A DNA stretch of 64,000 nt from Segatella copri (GTDB lineage: Bacteria; Bacteroidota; Bacteroidia; Bacteroidales; Bacteroidaceae), in assembly GCF_026015295.1 (NCBI RefSeq), contig NZ_JAPDUW010000001.1, positions 2,217,501 to 2,281,500 of the forward strand, read 5' to 3'. A program made the translations under genes and the position numbers. A model generated the notes under the pieces. It was given only the letters and a program-made list of their open reading frames with translations, was not told the DNA's origin and did no database searches. Below, piece by piece: positions 42,619 to 53,645 of the stretch (its first letter is position 1; each line of letters starts with the position of its first letter).

Positions 42619-45617
42619 ATGAACAAAAGAGCAAATTTGTATTTTGCAGCGCTTTTAGGTGCGATGTCACCTCTTTGCACTGTTTCTGCATTGGCTGCTC
42701 AAAGCAATTCTACCATTGCTACAGCTACCCAGCAGCAAAACTCATGTACAGGTACTGTTAAAGACGCTACCGGAGAACCTATCATCGGCGCAACCATCAG
42801 AATCGAAGGTAAGACCGGTGGAACCGTAACTGACCTGGATGGTAACTTCACCCTTAGCAACATCGAAAAGGGTGCCAAACTTACCATCACTTATGTGGGT
42901 TACAAATCACAGACCCTCACATGGAGCGGTAGTCCGCTCAACATCACTTTGCAGGATGATGCCAACATGCTTGAAGAGACCGTAGTCATCGGTTATGGTA
43001 CAGTAAAGAAGGCTGACTTGGCTGGTTCTGTGGCAGTTTTGGACAGCAAGAGTTTCAAGGACCAGCCTGTTGCACGTGTTGAGGATGCCCTCAACGGACG
43101 CATGTCTGGTGTGCAGGTAATGTCAAGCGGTGTTCCTGGTGGAGCCATGAAGATTCGTGTACGTGGTACAAGCTCTGTAAACAAGAGCAACGACCCTCTC
43201 TACGTAGTAGACGGTATCGTTCGCGAGACAGGTCTTGAGGGCATCAGCCCTGAAGATATCCAAAGCATCCAGGTATTGAAGGACGCATCTTCTACCGCCA
43301 TCTATGGTGCCCGCGGTGCCAATGGTGTAGTTATGGTACAGACCAAGAGCGGTTCTGCCGGTGCTACCCAGGTAACATTCGATGCAAGTTTCGGTATCTC
43401 TAACGCTTACCACATTCCTGAGGTAATGGGAACCAAAGAATATGCACAGGCTTTGATTGACTACAAGGGTGTAGCCAAGAGTGCGATGCAAGGTTATCTT
43501 GACGGAACCAAACCAGGTATCGACTGGATGGACGAGTTGCTCCAGACTGGAATCACCCAGAACTATAAGGTAGCAGTTTCTCAGGGCAATGAGAAGACTC
43601 AGACCTACTTCTCTGCCAACTATATGGACCAGAAGGGTGTTATCACAGATACAAAATCAAGACGTTACGCTATCAAGGCTAACATGCACAATAAGATTTT
43701 CGACTGGTTAGAGATGACCACCGATATCAACCTTGCTCAGACCGACAACTCTGGTGCAGGTTTTGCGCAGAACCAGTCTAACCCTATCTGGGTAGGATTG
43801 AACTACTCTCCAACGATGGAAATGATGGCACCTAACGGCAACTACAATGTGGATCCTTACAACTGTATCCAGAACAACCCTTACGGTATTCTCCATGATG
43901 GCGACAACGACCGCAAGCGTACCATGGTAACCGGCCCATTGACTTGAAGTTCAACCTTCTCAAAGGCTTGACATTCACCACCACAAATGGTATCGACTAT
44001 AATGATTATAAGTGGTACAACTTCACTTCAACCAGAGTAAATGTTTCAGGTAACTCCATGACAAATGGCGATGCTACAGTAACCGCTTTGCAGTCTACCA
44101 ACAATTTGACTTACATGGGCAAGTGGGGCGAGCACGCATTGACAGCTACCGGTGTATGGGAAGTTTCTTCTAACGAGGTTCGCAAAATGCAAATGACCGG
44201 TACCGGTATTGCCCACGAGCAGTTAGGTTACTGGAATATCCAGGATGCAGCTTCCAAGAATCCGACTAATGGTTACAGCAAGTGGACCATGCTCTCTGGC
44301 GTTGCCCGCGTCATGTACAACTATGCAGACCGCTACATGCTGACCGGTACATTCCGTGCCGATGGTTCCAGCCGTTTCACCAACAAGAAGTGGGGTTACT
44401 TCCCATCTATCGCAGGTGCTTGGACTGTTTCTAACGAAAAGTTCTGGGAGCCTATCAGAAATGCAGTAGAATACATGAAGATCCGTGCCAGCTATGGTAT
44501 CATCGGTAATCAGGACATCGCTCCTTATTCTACTCTTGGAACTTTGGAATCAACAGGTTTCTCATACGGAACAAACCAGTCTTATACAGGTTACTGGGCA
44601 AACAGTTTTGCTACACCAGACCTGACCTGGGAGAAGGTTCACCAGTTTGACCTCGGTGTTGACCTCGGTTTCTTCGGTAACCGTTTGAGCATCAGTTTCG
44701 ACTACTTCAACAAGACCACCAAGGATGCTCTTTTGCAGACGGCAGCTCCTGGCTACTTGGGTGCAACCAAATATTGGGTAAATGCCGGCGAGGTAAACAA
44801 CAAGGGTGTTGACGTAACCATCAATGGTCAGATTATCCAGACCAAGGATTGGTCATGGTCATCTACACTCAATGCCAGCTACATCAAAAACAAGGTAACT
44901 AAGATGACAGCCGATGAACCTATCATTTATGGCGAGAAGCCAGCTCCTGGTACTGTTGACCCATGTACTATCATTAAGGAAGGTGAAGCTATCGGTACAT
45001 TCTACGGATTCAAGTGGGCTGGAGTAGAAAAGAACGACAAGGGACAGTATGTAGACATGTACTATGCAGCAGACGGAACCAAGACTGCTTCTCCAAATGC
45101 AGGTACAGACCGTTTCGTATTGGGTCGCTCAAATCCTGATGTCACATTAGGTTGGAACAACACCATTACCTATAAGAACTGGGACTTCAACATGTTCTGC
45201 AATGCAGCCTTCGGTGCAAAACGTTTGAATATCGTACGTTTCGCAATGAATGCAGAGGTTGGTGCTTCAAGATTCGTTACAGACAAGGATCACTTCAGTA
45301 ATATAGGTGTAACAATGCCTACCATCGGTGCAGAGAACAAGAACTATGGTAATTCAGACAAGTGGCTCGAGAATGCCGACTACTTCCGTTGTGAGAATAT
45401 CAGCGTAGCTTATACATTCCCACGCAGCGTAACCAAGTTGGCAGACATCCGTCTTTCACTCTCAGCTCAGAACCTCTTCACCATCACAGGTTATAAGGGT
45501 ATTGACCCAGCAGGTGCTTCTTTCAGTGATGCCAACGTAGACCGTGATAATGGTTTGGATATGGGTGCTTATCCTAATCCTCGTACCATCACAATGGGTG
45601 TTCGTGTAACCTTCTAA
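42619..45617 (+). pseudogene. susC: SusC-like TonB-dependent glycan transporter, split by a frameshift
   Basis: Frame 1 runs 42619-43947 and continues in another frame at 43944-45617. One extra C in the C3 run at 43935-43937 would join them (…TMVTGPIDLKFNLLKGLTF…), giving about 999 residues. Signal peptide, carboxypeptidase-regulatory-like domain ('GTVKDATGEPIIGATIRIEGK'), TonB plug ('VVIGYGTVKKADLAGSV', 'LYVVDGIVRE', 'GARGANGVVMVQTKSG') and a 22-strand barrel ending 'NPRTITMGVRVTF'. It imports oligosaccharide with SusD. A single indel in an otherwise well-kept gene suggests a sequencing error or very recent loss. Confidence 0.9.
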
Positions 45618-45645
45618 ATTCAACAATCTAAAAACTGTAAGAATT

Positions 45646-47355
45646 ATGAAAACTAAGAAATTATTATATACAGGTTGCTTCATGGCAGCTTCCATGTTGT
45701 CACTCACATCATGTGGCGATTTCCTGGATGAGGATCCAAAGGGTCAGTTGAATCCAGACACATTCTATACCATCGAAGACGACTACACCGCAGGTGTTAA
45801 TACGCTGTACGATAAAGTGAATCAGACACAAAGTTGGACTAACCCTATGTATCCACAGTGGCAGGGAGACGATATCACTGCTAACCCTGGTTCCAACAAG
45901 CAGGCTTGTGCTGCGCTCGATGCATTTGATTCTGATGGTGCCAACAAGGGTGTTACAGAAGCCTGGACTCAGCATTATGCAGTTATCAAGACTGCCAATC
46001 TGATTATCGAGGGCTCTGAGAAATTCCCTGGTGATAAGGCTAAGATTGCTACCGCATTGGGAAACGCTCACTTCTGGCGTGCTTACTCGTACTACTATCT
46101 GGTACGTGTATTCGGCAAATTGCCTATTATCACTAAGACCAACATAGAACAGTTTGATGCTCAGCCATCTGAGATTGAGAAAGTATACGAATTGATCGTT
46201 CAAGACTTGAAGGATGCCATCAACGAACTTCCTACAGGTTATGACAAGGAGCCTGCCCGCTTGTTCGGAGTTGACGTTTGGGCTACCAAACAGGCTGCAC
46301 AGTCTACCTTGGCAGCAGTTTATATGTCAATGGCAGGTTATCCGCTCAATAAGGGAACAGAATACTATAAGCTCGCTGCTGAGTTGGCTAAGGATGTCAT
46401 CACCAACAATGGTACCTATGGCTTCATCTTGAACCCAGACTGGAAGGACGTTTACTCTATGGGTAACAATTACAACATGGAGACCGTGCTCGGTATCAAC
46501 AACGATGCCAAGGGTTGGTGGGATCATGACTCACAGCTTTCTTCCTGCTGTCGCTTCGAAGGTCTCGGCGATGGTGGCTGGGGTGACGCCTGGGGCGAAA
46601 TTGCTTTCTGGAAGAGATATCCAGAGGGACCTCGCAAGAATGCTATTTATGCTCCTAAAGTTACATTCCAGGAGACTATCACTGAGAAAATCGGCGATAA
46701 GGAAGTTAAAAAGGATAAGATCAGCAAGGCCGTTTACTGGTGGGAACTTGACAACAATGGCAAACCTGTCGTAGATGCTTATCACCCTATGTTCACTATC
46801 TTCACTGTCAATGCTGACGAAAAGGGTAATATGCTCAAACAGCCATACGATTACATGGGAATCAACTATAAGGGTATGGTTAATGACCGCCGTCATAACC
46901 TCATCCGCTATTCAGAGGTTCTCCTCTGGTATGCTGAGAGTGCAGCCCGTGCAGGCCTCTCTGACTTGACAGAAGCTAAGAAATGCTTGAAGCTGGTTCG
47001 CAGCCGTGCCGTAACAGATGTTGAAAATGTGACACTTGGCGACGGAACTACCGTAAAGATCGACAACATGAGCGCTGCCCAACTTGCTGAGGCTTGCTAC
47101 ATTGAACACGGATGGGAAGTTGCAGGTAACTGGGTATCTATGGTTACCCGCCGTTCAGATGAGCTCCGCATGGACGAGCTCAAGAAGAACTTCGAGTATC
47201 GCGTTGCCAATGCTCCTATCGTTGTTGCGAAAGAGGGTGGCAAGGAATATACTGCCAAGGAGAGCGTTACCGTTAAGGGTACTTGGTCTGAGGATAGAAT
47301 TTACTGTCCATATCCAACAACCGACGGTGAGAAGAACCCAAACTTGAAGAGGTAA
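45646..47355 (+). CDS. susD: SusD/RagB-family glycan-binding lipoprotein
   Basis: 569 residues. Lipobox 'LSLTSC-GDFLDEDPKGQL' is followed by the SusD N-terminal signature 'FYTIEDDYTAGVNTLYD'. TPR-like helices ('NAHFWRAYSYYYLVRVFGKLPIITK') and the C-terminal 'RYSEVLLWYAESAARAG' motif are typical. It sits at the cell surface as the lid of the SusC barrel. 28 nt after susC; a hairpin terminator follows. Confidence 0.95.
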   Translation: MKTKKLLYTGCFMAASMLSLTSCGDFLDEDPKGQLNPDTFYTIEDDYTAGVNTLYDKVNQTQSWTNPMYPQWQGDDITANPGSNKQACAALDAFDSDGANKGVTEAWTQHYAVIKTANLIIEGSEKFPGDKAKIATALGNAHFWRAYSYYYLVRVFGKLPIITKTNIEQFDAQPSEIEKVYELIVQDLKDAINELPTGYDKEPARLFGVDVWATKQAAQSTLAAVYMSMAGYPLNKGTEYYKLAAELAKDVITNNGTYGFILNPDWKDVYSMGNNYNMETVLGINNDAKGWWDHDSQLSSCCRFEGLGDGGWGDAWGEIAFWKRYPEGPRKNAIYAPKVTFQETITEKIGDKEVKKDKISKAVYWWELDNNGKPVVDAYHPMFTIFTVNADEKGNMLKQPYDYMGINYKGMVNDRRHNLIRYSEVLLWYAESAARAGLSDLTEAKKCLKLVRSRAVTDVENVTLGDGTTVKIDNMSAAQLAEACYIEHGWEVAGNWVSMVTRRSDELRMDELKKNFEYRVANAPIVVAKEGGKEYTAKESVTVKGTWSEDRIYCPYPTTDGEKNPNLKR

Positions 47356-47436
47356 ACTTTTTAAGTAACCAATTCATAAGAAATCAACTATTCTATGTTA
47401 TATCAACACATCATGTACGAGAATAGACTAGGTTGT

Positions 47437-47468
47437 GTGCCCTTTCTGTCGTGAAACAGGAAGGGCAC
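47437..47468 (+). terminator. Hairpin after susD
   Basis: GTGCCCTTTCTG (47437-47448) pairs with CAGGAAGGGCAC (47457-47468), one mismatch, 8-nt loop. Only a short T-rich stretch follows. It separates the SusCD transcript from the sulfatase promoter. Confidence 0.65.
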
Positions 47469-47519
47469 TGTTGCTTTATGAAGAATAAGAGAAATATTCT
47501 TAAGAAATATCCCGAAATT

Positions 47520-47551
47520 TTTGGTAATTACGAATATTCAGCGTACCTTTG
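47520..47551 (+). promoter_or_regulatory. Promoter of the sulfatase/maturase operon
   Basis: TTTG (47520-47523), 20 nt, TACCTTTG (47544-47551), 26 nt before the sulfatase ATG at 47578. It shows the sulfatases can be expressed separately from SusCD. Confidence 0.7.
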
Positions 47552-47577
47552 CAAGATATAACTTAATACAAAACATT

Positions 47578-49266
47578 ATGGCTAATAATTATCAACCTTT
47601 CAACCGATCTTTGCTGGCGATGGCTGCCCTTCAAGCCTTGCCGCTATCTCTCTTCGCCCAGAATACAGGCGAAAAACCAAACATCCTGTATATCATGTGC
47701 GATGACCACGCCATACAGGCTATCAGCGCCTACGGCAGTGCCATCTCCCAACTGGCGCCTACCCCAAATATTGACCGACTTGCAGAAAGGGGAATGAAAT
47801 TCAACGAGGCTTTCGTTGAAAACTCGCTTTCTACACCAAGCCGTGCCTGTCTGATGACCGGTCTCTACAGTCATCAGAACGGACAGCGCATGCTGGCAGA
47901 GGGCATCGATTCCACCAAAACCTTCTTCTCTGAAATGCTGCAGAAGGCAGGCTATGAGACGGCAGTAGTGGGAAAATGGCACATGTCATGCCGTCCTAAA
48001 GGTTTCGATTTCTATCACATCCTCAACGACCAGGGACAATATTACAACCCGACCTTCGCATCAACAGACCATTACGGAGAATACAAGCAGGAAATGGGAT
48101 ATGCCACCGACCTCATCACAGACCATGCCATCGAATACCTCGACCAAAGAGACAGAAACAAGCCATTCTGTCTGCTGGTTCATCATAAGGCACCCCACCG
48201 TCTGTGGATGCCTAGCACCAAGTATGTTGGGAAATACGGCAAAGTAAACTTCCCGCTACCTGAAACTTTCTGGGACGACTATGCGACCCGAGGCTCGGCT
48301 GCATCCACCCAGAAGATGACTATCGGTGAATATATGGAAATGGTACGCGACCTGAAAGTGCCCGAAATGTACGACCCTTCTACACCGGAAGGCAGAGACT
48401 CGTATGCCGGACTCATGGGAGAGATGAACCGCATGACACCGCAGCAGCGCGAGGCTATTGATGCCTATTACATGCCGAGAAACAGAGAATTCCTGAGCAA
48501 GAATCTCACGGGTAAGGAACTGGTAGAATGGAAATACCAGAACTATATCCGCGACTATATGGCAGTGATTGCTTCGGTGGATGAGAGTGTAGGCCGACTC
48601 CTGACTTATCTCGATGAGCATCATCTCACGGATAATACCATCATCGTATACACCTCCGACCAGGGATTCTACATGGGCGAACACGGCTGGTTTGACAAGC
48701 GTTTCATGTATGAGGAATCATTCCATACACCGCTCATCATCAGCTATCCTAAGCATATCCAGCCTAAGAGCGAGTGCAACCAGATGGTACAGAACATCGA
48801 CTTTGCTCCTACCTTCCTCGACCTGGCGGGCTTGAAGAAGCCTGCCTATATGCCGGGCACTTCGCTCCAACCATTGTTTGCCGGACAGCCTGTAAGAAAA
48901 TGGCGTAAGAGTCTGTATTACCATTATTATGACTACCCTAATTATCATCTGGTACGCAAGCACGATGGTGTGAGAACCGAGCGCTACAAACTGATTCATT
49001 TCTACGGCAAGGGTGGCGAAAGAGCCGTTCCAGAAAACAAGTATCAGTGCCAACCGGGAACTTCAGAAAACTGGTGTTTCGAATATCTCAAATCCATCAA
49101 CTACATCACCAATGATGCCGATATTGACTACTACGAGTTGTATGATATCCAGGTTGATCCGAACGAGCTGCACAACCTCTACGGCAAGCCTGGCATGCAG
49201 AAGGTAGAAAAGGAAATGAAGAAACTCCTCGCTACCTATCGCAGAAATCTGAAGGTAGATGAGTAA
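47578..49266 (+). CDS. Sulfatase, Ser-type (GlcNAc-6-sulfatase-like)
   Basis: 562 residues from ATG 47578, which starts a signal-bearing N-terminus ending 'LPLSLFAQ' and lies after the promoter. Metal site 'YIMCDDHAIQAIS'; formylglycine box 'NSLSTPSRACLMTG', where the first Ser of S-T-P-S-R becomes formylglycine; 'VVGKWHM'. 'DDHAIQAISAYG' and the overall spacing are like S1 subfamily members cleaving GlcNAc-6-sulfate; subfamily is inferred. Ser-type enzymes need the radical-SAM maturase encoded two genes on. Confidence 0.9.
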   Translation: MANNYQPFNRSLLAMAALQALPLSLFAQNTGEKPNILYIMCDDHAIQAISAYGSAISQLAPTPNIDRLAERGMKFNEAFVENSLSTPSRACLMTGLYSHQNGQRMLAEGIDSTKTFFSEMLQKAGYETAVVGKWHMSCRPKGFDFYHILNDQGQYYNPTFASTDHYGEYKQEMGYATDLITDHAIEYLDQRDRNKPFCLLVHHKAPHRLWMPSTKYVGKYGKVNFPLPETFWDDYATRGSAASTQKMTIGEYMEMVRDLKVPEMYDPSTPEGRDSYAGLMGEMNRMTPQQREAIDAYYMPRNREFLSKNLTGKELVEWKYQNYIRDYMAVIASVDESVGRLLTYLDEHHLTDNTIIVYTSDQGFYMGEHGWFDKRFMYEESFHTPLIISYPKHIQPKSECNQMVQNIDFAPTFLDLAGLKKPAYMPGTSLQPLFAGQPVRKWRKSLYYHYYDYPNYHLVRKHDGVRTERYKLIHFYGKGGERAVPENKYQCQPGTSENWCFEYLKSINYITNDADIDYYELYDIQVDPNELHNLYGKPGMQKVEKEMKKLLATYRRNLKVDE

Positions 49267-49291
49267 AGGAACCGAACAAAATAATATTGAT

Positions 49292-50815
49292 ATGAACAAG
49301 ACAATATGGCTTACAGGGGTAGGTTTGGCGTGTCTTCCTACCCTGCTCTGTGCAAAACAGAACACCCCGCCCAACATTCTCTTCATACTGTGTGACGACA
49401 TGGGATATGGCGATCTGGCTTGTTACGGCCAACCTTATATCCACACGCCTAATATAGACCGGATGGCACAAGAGGGAATGAGATTCACCCAGGCTTATGC
49501 CGGTTCTCCCGTCTCGGCTCCGTCGAGAGCTACCCTCATGACGGGTCAGCATACGGGACATACACATGTGCGTGGAAACAAGGAATACTGGAGAGGTGTG
49601 CCAATGGTAAAATATGGCAACAACGAGGAGTATTCTGTCGTAGGACAGGAACCTTACGACCCGCAGCATAAGATTCTGCCCGAAATCATGAAGGACAAAG
49701 GATACAGAACCGGTGTATTCGGGAAATGGGCTGGCGGATATGAGGGTTCGGTTTCTACTCCCGACAAGCGTGGCGTGGACGAATTCTATGGCTATATCTG
49801 CCAGTTTCAGGCTCATCTCTATTATCCTAACTTCCTGAACCGCTACAGTCGTGCAATGGGAGATACAGCGGTGGTAAGAGAGGTAATGGAACAGAACATC
49901 CAGCATCCGATGTTCGGCAAGGATTATTTCAAGCGCAAACAGTATTCTGCCCGCATCATCCACGACAAGGCACTGGAATGGATAGACAGACAGGATAAGG
50001 AACATCCTTTCGTAGGATTCCTTACCTATACCCTGCCGCATGCCGAACTTGCCCAGCCGGAAGACTCTATTCTAGAGAATTACCAGAAACAGTTCTTTAC
50101 CGATAAAACCTGGGGCGGATGGGAAGATTCGAGATACAACGCTGCGATTCATACCCACGCACAGTTTGCCGGAATGATTACCCGACTAGACCAGTATGTG
50201 GGCGAAATCTTCGCCAAGCTGAAGGAGAAGGGACTCGACAGGAACACCATTGTCATCTTTACTTCAGATAACGGACCACATGAAGAAGGTGGTGCCGACC
50301 CGGAGTTCTTCGGTCGTGACGGTAAGTTGAAAGGTCTGAAACGCCAGTGCTACGAAGGCGGCATCCGCATACCGTTTATCGCCTGGTGGCCTGAGCATAT
50401 CAAGGCAGGAGCGGTGAACGATACCCAGTTTGCCTTTTACGACCTGCTGCCTACTTTCTGCGATTTGGCTGGCATCAGAAACTTTGCCAAGCGTTATACC
50501 AACAGAAAGTTGGCTGGTGATGGTTTCGACGGAATCTCTATCGCTCCTACCCTTCTGGGCAAGGATGCAGAGCAGAAACATCACGATTACCTGTACTGGG
50601 AATTTCACGAAACCGACCAGATTGGCGTGAGAAAGGGCGACTGGAAACTGGTGGTAGTAAAAGGCGAGCCGCGGCTCTATAATCTGGCTTCCGATATCCA
50701 CGAAGACCATAATGTGGCGGCAGAACATCCTAAGATTCTTACCGAACTCCTGGCTGCCATCAGAAAGGAGCATCGAGACAGCAAGGATTTCGAAATTACG
50801 CTGCCAAAGTTCTGA
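49292..50815 (+). CDS. Sulfatase, Ser-type
   Basis: 507 residues from ATG 49292 (MNKTIWLTGVGLACLPTLLC), which gives a signal peptide; the frame is open from 49259 and overlaps the previous gene's end. Metal site 'LCDDMGYGDLACYG', formylglycine box 'SPVSAPSRATLMTG' (first Ser modified), 'GVFGKWAGG' and 'IFTSDNGPHEEGG'. Family S1; likely a galactose- or hexosamine-sulfate esterase on host glycans, exact position unknown. Tightly coupled to the preceding sulfatase. Confidence 0.9.
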   Translation: MNKTIWLTGVGLACLPTLLCAKQNTPPNILFILCDDMGYGDLACYGQPYIHTPNIDRMAQEGMRFTQAYAGSPVSAPSRATLMTGQHTGHTHVRGNKEYWRGVPMVKYGNNEEYSVVGQEPYDPQHKILPEIMKDKGYRTGVFGKWAGGYEGSVSTPDKRGVDEFYGYICQFQAHLYYPNFLNRYSRAMGDTAVVREVMEQNIQHPMFGKDYFKRKQYSARIIHDKALEWIDRQDKEHPFVGFLTYTLPHAELAQPEDSILENYQKQFFTDKTWGGWEDSRYNAAIHTHAQFAGMITRLDQYVGEIFAKLKEKGLDRNTIVIFTSDNGPHEEGGADPEFFGRDGKLKGLKRQCYEGGIRIPFIAWWPEHIKAGAVNDTQFAFYDLLPTFCDLAGIRNFAKRYTNRKLAGDGFDGISIAPTLLGKDAEQKHHDYLYWEFHETDQIGVRKGDWKLVVVKGEPRLYNLASDIHEDHNVAAEHPKILTELLAAIRKEHRDSKDFEITLPKF

Positions 50816-50867
50816 TTTTCTCTCCCGGTTACAGAGAGATAGAGATTACAACTAGATTCAAGAAAAA

Positions 50868-52091
50868 ATGATGAACGACAACATAGCAAATCCCTTTGCC
50901 AAGCCACTCTATGTAATGCTGAAGCCTGCAGGTGCCCATTGCAACCTGGCATGCAAATACTGTTATTATCTGGAGAAGAACAAGCTCTATCCCACTGCTC
51001 AGCGACATCTGATGAGCGATGAGATGCTGGAACAGTTTACCCGAGAATATATTGAGGCGCAAACCATGAACCAGGTGCTCTTCACCTGGCATGGTGGCGA
51101 GCCTCTGCTGCGCTCCATCGACTTCTACCGCAAGGCTTTATCCCTACAGCAAAAGTATGCTGGAGGCAGGCGCATCGACAACGTAATTCAGACCAACGGC
51201 ACGTTGCTGACCGATGAATGGTGCGAGTTTTTCGCCCAGAACCATTGGCTGGTAGGCATCTCTATCGATGGTCCGCAGCCTGATCATGACCATTACCGGC
51301 TGACGGCTGCGGGAAAACCATCGTGGAAGAAGGTGATGCAAGGCATCAAACTGCTGAAGAAACACGGGGTAGAATGGAATGCGATGGCGGTGGTGAATGC
51401 CTATAATGCCAATCATCCGATAGAGTTCTACCGCTTCTTCAAGGAAAACGGCTGTCAGTTTCTGCAGTTCACACCTATCGTTGAGCGACTGACCCGACAT
51501 GAGGATGGCCGTACCCTGGCAAGTCTTGCCGACAAGAATGAGATTCCGCTGAGCGAGGCATCAGTTGCGCCGGAGCAGTGGGGCTACTTTCTCTGTGCAA
51601 TTTTCGATGAATGGGTTCGGAAGGATGTGGGCAAAATCTTCGTTGAGATTTTCGACTGCACACTGGCAAACTGGATGGGTATTTCTCCCGGCATCTGTGC
51701 TTATTCCAAGGAATGCGGTCATGCGGGAGTGATGGAGCACAATGGCGATGTTTATTCCTGCGACCACTTTGTTTTTCCGGAGTATAAGTTGGGCAATATC
51801 CGTGACCATTCGCTCATCGATATGCTTTATGGTGAGCAGCAACAGGAGTTCAGCCGTCTGAAACACAGTTCTCTTCCCCGCCAGTGCAAGGAGTGTGACA
51901 TGGAGTTTGCCTGTCATGGAGAATGCCCAAAGAACCGCTTCATGAAAGATAAGTATGGCGATTCCGGTCTCAACTATCTCTGTCTGGGTTATTACCATTA
52001 TTATCAGCATGTAGCGCCCTACATGGATTATATGAAGCAGGAACTCATGGCGCAGCGCCCACCTTCGAACATCATGAAAGTTGTACAGTAA
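50868..52091 (+). CDS. Anaerobic sulfatase-maturating enzyme (radical SAM/SPASM)
   Basis: 407 residues. The radical-SAM CX3CX2C is 'CNLACKYCYYLEK' (~25-37), with 'TWHGGEPLLR'. The C-terminal SPASM domain has further Cys clusters ('CAYSKECGHAG', 'CDHF', 'CKECDMEFACHGECPKNRF') for two auxiliary 4Fe-4S centres. It oxidises the active-site Ser of the two sulfatases just upstream to formylglycine under anaerobic conditions. ATG 50868 is used; ATG 50871 follows at once. No signal peptide, so cytosolic. Confidence 0.95.
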   Translation: MMNDNIANPFAKPLYVMLKPAGAHCNLACKYCYYLEKNKLYPTAQRHLMSDEMLEQFTREYIEAQTMNQVLFTWHGGEPLLRSIDFYRKALSLQQKYAGGRRIDNVIQTNGTLLTDEWCEFFAQNHWLVGISIDGPQPDHDHYRLTAAGKPSWKKVMQGIKLLKKHGVEWNAMAVVNAYNANHPIEFYRFFKENGCQFLQFTPIVERLTRHEDGRTLASLADKNEIPLSEASVAPEQWGYFLCAIFDEWVRKDVGKIFVEIFDCTLANWMGISPGICAYSKECGHAGVMEHNGDVYSCDHFVFPEYKLGNIRDHSLIDMLYGEQQQEFSRLKHSSLPRQCKECDMEFACHGECPKNRFMKDKYGDSGLNYLCLGYYHYYQHVAPYMDYMKQELMAQRPPSNIMKVVQ

Positions 52092-52123
52092 GCATGACAG
52101 ATTCTAAAAAAACAGCAAAATAC

Positions 52124-52154
52124 TTGGAAAAAAGTCAGAAATATCGTACCTTTG
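52124..52154 (+). promoter_or_regulatory. Promoter of the symporter gene
   Basis: TTG (52124-52126), 20 nt, TACCTTTG (52147-52154), 24 nt before the ATG at 52179. This rules out translation starts within the motif. Confidence 0.65.
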
Positions 52155-52178
52155 CAGGCAAAAAGCAATTTTACGAAT

Positions 52179-53339
52179 ATGAAAAGAATCAAAATGCCAC
52201 TTTTGGCAAGAATCATCATTGCCATCCTGTTGGGTGTAATCTTCGGCAATTTCTTCAATGAAGCGGCCGTCAGAGCGTTTCTCACCTTCAACGGCATCTT
52301 CAGCCAGTTTCTGGGCTTTATGATACCGCTCATCATCATCGGTCTCGTTACGCCAGCCATTGCCGACATCGGTCATGGTGCCGGAAAGCTCCTCCTTGCC
52401 ACCGTGGGCATCGCCTTTGCCGACACCATCCTGGCGGGTCTGCTAGCCTATGGCACCGGTTCGGCACTCTTCCCACACATGATAGCCAACTCAGCCCATG
52501 TGGCAGTAGATAAGGCTGAAGAACTCAAACCCTTCTTCGAAATCAAGATACCTGCCATGGTAGATGTGATGAGTGCACTTGTGTTCTCGTTCATTGCCGG
52601 ACTGGGCATTGCCCACAAAGGCAGCCGCACCATGCTGAACGTTTTTCAGGAATTCAAGGAAATCGTATCAGGTGTCATTGCCAAAGTCATCATTCCCCTA
52701 CTGCCCCTTTACATCTTCGGCATCTTCCTGGGCATGACATTCTCCGGCGAAGCCTACCACATTCTGCTGGTCTTCGCACAGATTATCCTCGTGATTCTCG
52801 TACTTCATATCGTCATCTTACTTTACGAATATCTGTTGGCTGGCGGCTTGTCCCACAAGAATCCTTTTAAGCTGTTGCTCAACATGTTGCCAGCCTACTT
52901 CACGGCACTTGGCACATCATCATCGGCAGCCACCATTCCTGTAACACTGAAGCAGACCTTGAAAAACGGCGTCACCGATGGCATTGCCGGATTCACCATT
53001 CCGCTCTGTGCCACCATCCATCTCTCGGGATCAATGATGAAGATTACCTGTTGTGCGCTCACCATCTGTCTCATCAATGGCATGCCGTGCAATCTCCCCC
53101 TCTTTCTCAACTTCATCTTCGTGCTCGCCATCTGCATGGTAGCAGCTCCGGGAGTTCCGGGAGGAGCTGTCATGGCAGCGCTAGGTCCGCTAGCCTCAGT
53201 TTTAGGTTTCAATGCTGATATGCAAGCACTTATGATAGCCCTCTATATTGCGATGGACAGTTTCGGTACCGCCTGCAATGTAACCGGCGATGGCGCCATT
53301 GCTATAGTCGTGGATAAGATATTCAGAAAGGATAAATAA
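52179..53339 (+). CDS. Dicarboxylate/amino acid:cation symporter
   Basis: 386 residues from ATG 52179, chosen because the promoter's -7 element lies immediately upstream. Hydrophobic throughout, with about eight helices and re-entrant loops of the DAACS (GltP/SstT) family. The helical-hairpin motif is 'GTSSSAATIPVTLKQ', and 'AAPGVPGGAVMAALGPLASV' plus 'DSFGTACNVTGDGA' are recognisable; the usual NMDGT is altered (HLSGSMMKI). Probably imports acidic or neutral amino acids, or C4-dicarboxylates, with Na+ or H+. Confidence 0.9.
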   Translation: MKRIKMPLLARIIIAILLGVIFGNFFNEAAVRAFLTFNGIFSQFLGFMIPLIIIGLVTPAIADIGHGAGKLLLATVGIAFADTILAGLLAYGTGSALFPHMIANSAHVAVDKAEELKPFFEIKIPAMVDVMSALVFSFIAGLGIAHKGSRTMLNVFQEFKEIVSGVIAKVIIPLLPLYIFGIFLGMTFSGEAYHILLVFAQIILVILVLHIVILLYEYLLAGGLSHKNPFKLLLNMLPAYFTALGTSSSAATIPVTLKQTLKNGVTDGIAGFTIPLCATIHLSGSMMKITCCALTICLINGMPCNLPLFLNFIFVLAICMVAAPGVPGGAVMAALGPLASVLGFNADMQALMIALYIAMDSFGTACNVTGDGAIAIVVDKIFRKDK

Positions 53340-53348
53340 AAAATAAAA

Positions 53349-53380
53349 GAGGGTGTGTCACAGACTTATGACACACCCTC
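53349..53380. terminator. Bidirectional terminator
   Basis: GAGGGTGTGTCA (53349-53360) pairs with TGACACACCCTC (53369-53380), 8-nt loop. The minus side is followed by TTTTATTTTTT. It serves the symporter and the convergent small gene. Confidence 0.85.
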
Positions 53381-53453
53381 ATCTTTATATAAATCTCTCT
53401 CTATTTCTAAAGTGATTCACATATATATATTATGTATATCGTATGTTCTATTC

Positions 53454-53594
53454 TTACTTGCTCAAGCTAACAGAATGGCTCATGTTAGTCATTTCTGGAA
53501 TTGAGTTTACTACGTGTTTCAAGAACATGCCCATGCAAAGAACCATACCTGAAAACATAACTGCGGCGAAAGCCATTGTAAAAATAGTCATCAT
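53454..53594 (-). CDS. Small single-pass membrane protein (46 aa)
   Basis: Reading MMTIFTMAFAAVMFSG..., 46 residues with one hydrophobic helix (~1-24) and a polar tail ending SHSVSLSK. A promoter-like TAACTTTG sits ~50 nt upstream and a terminator lies downstream, which supports a real gene despite its size. I do not recognise a family. Met-rich hydrophobic small proteins can be regulators of larger membrane complexes; no partner is suggested by the neighbours. Confidence 0.55.
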   Translation of the reverse strand: MMTIFTMAFAAVMFSGMVLCMGMFLKHVVNSIPEMTNMSHSVSLSK

Positions 53595-53645
53595 AATTAT
53601 TAACCTTTTTAAAATTTATTATTTGTTATTCCTTAAACACGAGTG